From positions 176,371 through 240,370 of the forward strand of contig NZ_JAOWLA010000004.1 in NCBI RefSeq assembly GCF_025751575.1: DNA of 64,000 bases, in the 5' to 3' direction. Under the pieces are notes generated by a model that saw only the letters and a program-made list of their open reading frames with translations, did not search any database and was not told where the DNA came from. Position numbers and translations under genes: made by a program. This document shows positions 60,746 through 64,000 of the stretch, piece after piece. This stretch comes from Albidovulum sediminicola (GTDB taxonomy: Bacteria; Pseudomonadota; Alphaproteobacteria; Rhodobacterales; Rhodobacteraceae). Numbering within the stretch: position 1 is the first letter of the stretch; each line of letters begins with the position of its first letter.

Positions 60746-61540
60746 ATGGCGATCGATCCCAGCGCAGTGGTCCACCCTTCGGCCTATGTGGAGCCGGGGG
60801 CGGAGATCGGGCCGGACTGCCGCATCGGTCCCTTCAGCCTGATCGGGGCGCAGGTGCGGCTTGCGCGCGGCGTGGTGGTGAAAAGCCACGCCGTCATCAC
60901 CGGCACGACCGAGATCGGCGAGGAGACGGTGATCTTCCCCTTCGCCACGATTGGAGAGATCCCGCAGGATCTGAAATTCCGTGGCGAACATACGCGGCTG
61001 AAAGTCGGTGCGCGCAACCGCATCCGCGAGCATGTGACCATCAACACCGGGACCGAGGGCGGCGGCGGCCTGACCGAGGTCGGCGACGATTGCCTGATTA
61101 TGGCGGGCGCCCATATCGCGCACGACTGCCGGATCGGCAACAACGTCATCCTCGTCAACAACGCCGCCCTTGCCGGACACTGCGTGATCGGCGACGAGGT
61201 CATCGTTGGCGGCCTGTCGGGCGTTCACCAGTTCGTCCGCATCGGGCGCGGGGCGATGATCGGCGCCGTGACGATGGTCACCGCCGATGTCATCCCCTAC
61301 GGGCTCGTGCAGGGGCCGCGCGGATCGCTCGACGGGCTGAACCTTGTGGGGCTGAAGCGGCGCGGGCTTGATCGCGGCGATATCGGTGCCTTGCGTGATC
61401 TCTTCAACGCGCTTGCGGGCGGGAACTTCCGCGAAAGCGCACGCCTGGCGGCGGAGGCGGACGACGCGACGGCACAGGTGCGCGAGGTTCTGGACTTCAT
61501 CCTCGGCCCCTCGGACCGTTCGTTCCTGACGCCGCGATGA
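60746..61540 (+). CDS. lpxA: UDP-N-acetylglucosamine acyltransferase
   Basis: A 264-residue left-handed beta-helix enzyme. Hexapeptide repeats run from IDPSAVVHPSAYVEPGAEIGPDCRIGP to about residue 190. The catalytic His lies in MAGAHIAHDCRIGNN, and HQFVRIGRGAMIG is the family's signature. A C-terminal helical part follows. It adds the first acyl chain to UDP-GlcNAc, the first step of lipid A. Confidence 0.96.
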   Translation: MAIDPSAVVHPSAYVEPGAEIGPDCRIGPFSLIGAQVRLARGVVVKSHAVITGTTEIGEETVIFPFATIGEIPQDLKFRGEHTRLKVGARNRIREHVTINTGTEGGGGLTEVGDDCLIMAGAHIAHDCRIGNNVILVNNAALAGHCVIGDEVIVGGLSGVHQFVRIGRGAMIGAVTMVTADVIPYGLVQGPRGSLDGLNLVGLKRRGLDRGDIGALRDLFNALAGGNFRESARLAAEADDATAQVREVLDFILGPSDRSFLTPR

Positions 61541-62346
61541 CCACCGCGCTGATCGCCGGGCAGGGCGCCCTGCCGTGCATCATTGTCGATGAACTCTCCG
61601 CTGCGGGGGAGCCGTTCGTGGTGGCCGCCCTGCAGGGGTTTGAGCCGGAGCTGCCGGGTCAACCCGTCGAGGTCTTCCGGATCGAGCGGTTGGTGCCGTT
61701 CCTCGATCGGCTGGCTGATCTGGGCGTGACGCGCGTCTGCCTGGCCGGTGCCGTCCGTCGCCCGAAGCTTGAGCCGGAGTTTTTCGATCCCCGGACCGCG
61801 ACCTTGGTGCCGCGCCTTCTGGCCGCCATGCAGCCCGGCGACGACGCGACGCTGCGCACCGTCATCGCGATTTTTGAGGAACACGGGTTCGCGGTCGTCG
61901 GCGCGCATGAGCTTGCGCCGGGCCTTCTGGCGCCGGCGGGGGTACCCACCCGGGCCACTCCACCCAAGGATGGGGCCGAAGCGAACCTGGGCGAGGCGAC
62001 GGTGGCCGACATGGGTCGCACCGACACGGGCCAGGCCTGCGTGATCTCGGGCGGCGTTGTTCTCGCGCGGGAGGGCGAGGCAGGCACGGACGCGATGCTG
62101 GCCGGGCTGGCGCCGCATGCGCCGCGCCGCGGGATCCTGTTCAAGGCCCCCAAACCCACGCAGGACCGGCGTGCCGACCTGCCGGTGATCGGTCCGGGCA
62201 CCGCGCGCAATGCGGCAGCTGCGGGCCTCGCGGGCATCGTGATCGAGGCGGGCGGCGTCATGGTCCTGGATCTGCCCGGCGTGATTGAAACCCTGGACGA
62301 TGCCGGCATGTTCCTTTGGGTACGTCCCCCCGGGGGCGGGGCATGA
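61537..62346 (+). CDS. lpxI: UDP-2,3-diacylglucosamine pyrophosphatase LpxI
   Basis: A 269-residue enzyme of the LpxI (DUF1009) type, which replaces LpxH in alphaproteobacteria. Its N-terminal domain starts with TTALIAGQGALPCIIVDEL, and the C-terminal domain carries RGILFKAPKPTQDRRADLPVIGPGTARNAAAAGLAGIVIEAGGVMVL, including the catalytic Asp region QDRRADLP. It cleaves UDP-diacylglucosamine to lipid X. It overlaps lpxA and lpxB by four bases on both sides, placing three successive lipid A steps in one coupled unit. Confidence 0.94.
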   Translation: MTTALIAGQGALPCIIVDELSAAGEPFVVAALQGFEPELPGQPVEVFRIERLVPFLDRLADLGVTRVCLAGAVRRPKLEPEFFDPRTATLVPRLLAAMQPGDDATLRTVIAIFEEHGFAVVGAHELAPGLLAPAGVPTRATPPKDGAEANLGEATVADMGRTDTGQACVISGGVVLAREGEAGTDAMLAGLAPHAPRRGILFKAPKPTQDRRADLPVIGPGTARNAAAAGLAGIVIEAGGVMVLDLPGVIETLDDAGMFLWVRPPGGGA

Positions 62347-63491
62347 AGCTTTTCCTCATCGCGGGCGAGGCGTCGGGCGACGCGCTTGGTGCCGCGCTGA
62401 TGGCGGGGCTGAAGGAACTGGTGCCAGACGTGACCTTCGAGGGGATCAGCGGCCCGTTGATGGAGGCCGAAGGCCTCCAGAGCCGCTTCCCCATGGAGGA
62501 GTTGTCGGTCATGGGCCTGATGGAGGTCCTGCCGAAATACCGGCACCTGAAGCGCCGGATCGCGGAGACGGCCCAGGGCGTCACCGCGACCCGTCCCGAC
62601 GCGCTGATCACCATCGACAGCCCCGACTTCTCCCTGCGCGTGGCGCGTCTCGCAAGGGTGGGCCTTCCGGCGCTGAAGGCGATTCATTACGTCGCACCCT
62701 CGGTCTGGGCCTGGCGTCCGGGGCGGGCGGCCAAGATGGCCGAGGTCATCGACCATGTGCTGGCGCTTCTGCCGTTCGAGCCGCCCTACATGGAAGCTGC
62801 GGGGATGACCTGCGACTTCGTGGGGCATCCGGTGGCGACCATGCCGGTTGCAACGCCCACCGAGGCGGCGGCTTTTCGCGCCCGCCACGGGATCGCCCCC
62901 GATGCGCCGTTGGCCCTTTGTCTGCCGGGCTCGCGGAGGGGTGAGGTCGGGCGGCTCGGTCCGAGGTTCGGGGCGGCCCTCGATCTGGTCGCGAAAGAGG
63001 CACCGGAACTGGCCGTCGCCATCCCGACGGTGCGGGGCGTCGCCGCGCTGGTGCGGGAGACGACGGCGCACTGGTCACCCCGCCCGGTCGTTGTGGAGGG
63101 CGCGGAGAAAGCGGCCGCCTTCGCCGCCGCCGATGTGGCGCTGGCGGCCTCCGGCACGGTCAGCCTGGAACTTGCGGCGAATGCGCTGCCCATGGTGATC
63201 GGCTACGACTTCAACCCGCTCACGCGCTTCATCCTGCGCCGGATCGTGCGCCACGATACGGTGACGCTGGTCAACCTCGTCTCGGAAACCCGGGCGGTGC
63301 CGGAGTTCCTGGGCGAGGCCTGCCAACCCGGGCAACTGGCTGGCGCCGTGACGCGGCTCTTGCGCGATCCGGGCGCGCGGGAAAACCAGCGGGCCGCCAT
63401 GGCGCTGACGATGGAGCGGCTCGGCCGGGGCGGCGAGCCGCCGGGCCTGCGCGCCGCGCGCTCGGTGCTCCGCGCGATCGGTCGAGCTTGA
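62343..63491 (+). CDS. lpxB: lipid A disaccharide synthase
   Basis: From ATG 62343, overlapping the lpxI stop, the enzyme has 382 residues. [18 protein letters not shown] is the N-terminal glycosyltransferase motif. SPDFSLRVARLAR, HYVAPSVWAWRPGRAAKM and LCLPGSRRGEVGRLGPRF are family blocks. It joins lipid X with UDP-diacylglucosamine to make the disaccharide of lipid A. It is the last intact gene in the window. Confidence 0.96.
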   Translation: MKLFLIAGEASGDALGAALMAGLKELVPDVTFEGISGPLMEAEGLQSRFPMEELSVMGLMEVLPKYRHLKRRIAETAQGVTATRPDALITIDSPDFSLRVARLARVGLPALKAIHYVAPSVWAWRPGRAAKMAEVIDHVLALLPFEPPYMEAAGMTCDFVGHPVATMPVATPTEAAAFRARHGIAPDAPLALCLPGSRRGEVGRLGPRFGAALDLVAKEAPELAVAIPTVRGVAALVRETTAHWSPRPVVVEGAEKAAAFAAADVALAASGTVSLELAANALPMVIGYDFNPLTRFILRRIVRHDTVTLVNLVSETRAVPEFLGEACQPGQLAGAVTRLLRDPGARENQRAAMALTMERLGRGGEPPGLRAARSVLRAIGRA

Positions 63492-63575
63492 GCGGTGCGG
63501 GAGGCGTCTAGCGCCCCGATGTCAGGGGGATGCGGCGGCAGGATTTTCTCGGCCGGATGAACGAGGAGGTTCCGA
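63492..63575. other. junction between lpxB and the IS remnant
   Basis: An 84-base stretch with no gene. It includes a short hairpin-like run (CGCCCCGATGTCAGGGGGATG), which may hold the degenerate left end of the insertion element. No terminator for lpxB is clear. Confidence 0.35.
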
Positions 63576-63837
63576 TGAAGACGCACGTTTCACCGAGGCC
63601 CAGATCATGGGCGTGCTGCGCTAGATGGAGGGCGGTGTATCTGCCGCCGAGCCGTGCCGAGCGCACGGGATGAGCGGTGCGACGCTGTACAAATGGCGGG
63701 CAAAGTATGGCGGCATGGACGCGAGTCTCATCAGCGAGATGAAAGCGATGGCCGGGGAGAACCGCGGGCTGAAGCGCCTGTACGCCGATGTCAGCATGCA
63801 GAACGACTTGCGCAAGGAAGCGCTCGGAAAAAATGAC
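63576..63837 (+). pseudogene. IS3-family transposase OrfA remnant
   Basis: In the frame that includes 63591-63837, the translation reads FTEAQIMGVLR, a stop, then MEGGVSAAEPCRAHGMSGATLYKWRAKYGGMD and a leucine-zipper-like ENRGLKRLYADVSMQNDLRKEALGK end. This is the helix-turn-helix OrfA of IS3-type elements. Two defects are visible: a TAG at 63622-63624 where a CAG codon is expected, and a one-base shift between the ATG at 63576 and the body. The protein cannot be made. The element's left end is not clearly marked; an imperfect TG...-type end may lie near 63520. Confidence 0.85.
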
Positions 63838-64000
63838 ACGGCTGGCTCAGCGCCGGAAGTTGGCTGTGAAAGCGCGATAGTACCCCGGCGCGTGGTTCAG
63901 GCGCGCCGCCCTTCGAAGATGTCCAGGTTATCAGGATGCCAGGGCGGGCAGCCTGACGGTGGGATTGTCGGTGACGCGGGCGGGGGGCAAGCGACATGTA
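63833..64000 (+). pseudogene. IS3-family OrfB start, decayed
   Basis: At the usual A-run overlap with OrfA an ATG at 63833 opens MTRLAQRRKLAVKAR and then meets TAG at 63878-63880. The opening resembles the OrfB start of IS3-type elements (a short lead rich in Arg and Lys), but the continuation does not match the transposase. The remaining sequence to the window end has no recognisable gene. The rest of the element, if present, lies beyond the window. Confidence 0.5.

Noticed and set aside
1..64000. CRISPR array, prophage, integron or defence island
   Set aside because: No spaced direct repeats, phage structural genes, integrase or restriction genes are present; the HNH protein belongs to a conserved housekeeping type.

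Overview
The window is chromosomal DNA of a high-GC alphaproteobacterium, almost certainly a member of the Rhodobacteraceae (Roseobacter/Rhodobacter group). The evidence is a permuted two-piece tmRNA, the order pyrH-frr-uppS-cdsA-dxr-rseP-bamA-ompH-fabZ-lpxA-lpxI-lpxB with LpxI rather than LpxH, the zwf-pgl-pgi operon next to glk and agl transport genes, and many ATGA/GTGA overlaps between genes. All calls come from reading the sequence; no searches were run.

Left edge (1-1260): the 5' part of a secreted von Willebrand-type protein, a SnoaL-like protein, and on the minus strand the ssrA gene with a clear sigma-70 promoter.

Quaternary-amine region (1270-16480): a carnitine-degradation operon (BKACE enzyme, SGNH hydrolase, carnitine dehydrogenase fused to a thioesterase, SDR) faces choline sulfatase betC. 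Divergent from betC, across a near-perfect palindrome, is a second array: a CocE-type hydrolase, two tandem paralogous Tat-exported solute-binding proteins, two permeases, a fused double ATPase and an alkaline-phosphatase-superfamily hydrolase. Carnitine would be oxidised to 3-dehydrocarnitine, cleaved with acetyl-CoA to betainyl-CoA plus acetoacetate, and hydrolysed to glycine betaine. BetC would supply choline for the same betaine pool. The hydrolases and transporter probably bring in esters or conjugates of such compounds, but their substrates are unknown.

Mixed housekeeping region (16479-34210): an EamA exporter, an HSL-type esterase, an uncharacterised CxxC protein, a type-II 3-hydroxyacyl-CoA dehydrogenase-like SDR with a TetR-type operator, an outer-membrane beta-barrel protein, a TPM-domain protein, a lipoprotein, an aminotransferase, cysS-cimA-methyltransferase-squalene/phytoene-synthase-like (all overlapping), MFS transporter, AlkA-like glycosylase-esterase pair, VOC protein, HNH endonuclease, ureohydrolase, RidA protein, a small secreted protein and tRNA-Gly(CCC).

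Sugar region (34320-42744): zwf-pgl-pgi behind a promoter and a 16-bp palindromic operator, convergent glk, and aglEFG alpha-glucoside transport genes without the usual ATPase or glucosidase.

Second peptide-type ABC system (42790-50259, minus strand): AraC-type regulator, inverted repeat, binding protein, strong stem-loop, DppB-like permease, an unusually large DppC-like permease and a fused double ATPase.

Envelope and translation block (50370-63491): divergent miaA, then pyrH, frr, uppS, cdsA, dxr, rseP, a small membrane protein, bamA, ompH/skp, fabZ, lpxA, lpxI, lpxB. The right edge holds a decayed IS3-family element. Apart from the ssrA region, no gene-free stretch exceeds about 300 bases.
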